NCBI GenBank assembly: GCA_964481035.1
Contig: CAYZSE010000136.1
Location: forward strand, 1 to 8,094
Direction of reading: 5' to 3'
Length of the DNA: 8,094 nucleotides
Origin: JAAAPF01 sp964481035
GTDB taxonomy: Bacteria; Pseudomonadota; Alphaproteobacteria; Geminicoccales; Geminicoccaceae
The notes beneath the pieces are model-generated. The model ran no database searches, had not been told where the DNA came from, and saw nothing but the letters and a program-made list of their open reading frames with translations. The position numbers were made by a program, and so were the translations under genes. Positions within the stretch are counted from its first letter, which is position 1. Every line of letters begins with the position of its first letter. Shown here piece after piece: positions 8,093-8,094 of this stretch.

Positions 8093-8094
8093 GA

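Overview
The window is about 8.1 kb of very GC-rich chromosomal DNA (coding third positions are almost all G or C). Gene content and order point to an alphaproteobacterium, probably of the Rhodospirillales type. The purL-bolA-grxD run is characteristic of that class, and the S4, BolA and CGFS-glutaredoxin sequences look alphaproteobacterial. The lineage call is an inference from remembered family patterns, not from a search.

Left part, plus strand (1-2723): the 3' 2.1 kb of purL (FGAM synthase, small PurQ/PurS-dependent form), then a BolA-family gene and a monothiol CGFS glutaredoxin. The genes are 20-30 bp apart and read as one operon. BolA and the glutaredoxin are a known [2Fe-2S]-bridged pair in iron sensing and Fe-S trafficking.

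Centre (2724-4192): a 220-bp gap without a recognisable gene, then a membrane-anchored PAS-like/GGDEF protein. Its GGDEF active site is degenerate, but the RxxD inhibitory c-di-GMP site is kept. It converges on rpsD with only 33 bp between them.

Right part, minus strand (4193-7285), in transcription order: cimA (citramalate synthase, isoleucine precursor route), trmJ (tRNA 2'-O-methyltransferase) and rpsD (ribosomal protein S4). cimA and trmJ are 20 bp apart. rpsD is preceded by a good sigma-70-type promoter with a perfect TTGACA and probably has its own transcript in addition to any read-through.

Far right (7286-8094): a 135-bp divergent intergenic region, a small integral-membrane methyltransferase of the ICMT/PEMT type on the plus strand, and finally, on the minus strand, what looks like the C-terminal part of another gene that enters from beyond the window.

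This is mostly ordinary housekeeping sequence. I found no defence system, CRISPR array, mobile element, tRNA or rRNA. The most interesting item is the degenerate GGDEF protein. Smaller points are a possible 19-codon leader ORF overlapping the methyltransferase start and the terminal reading frame that lacks a nearby stop.
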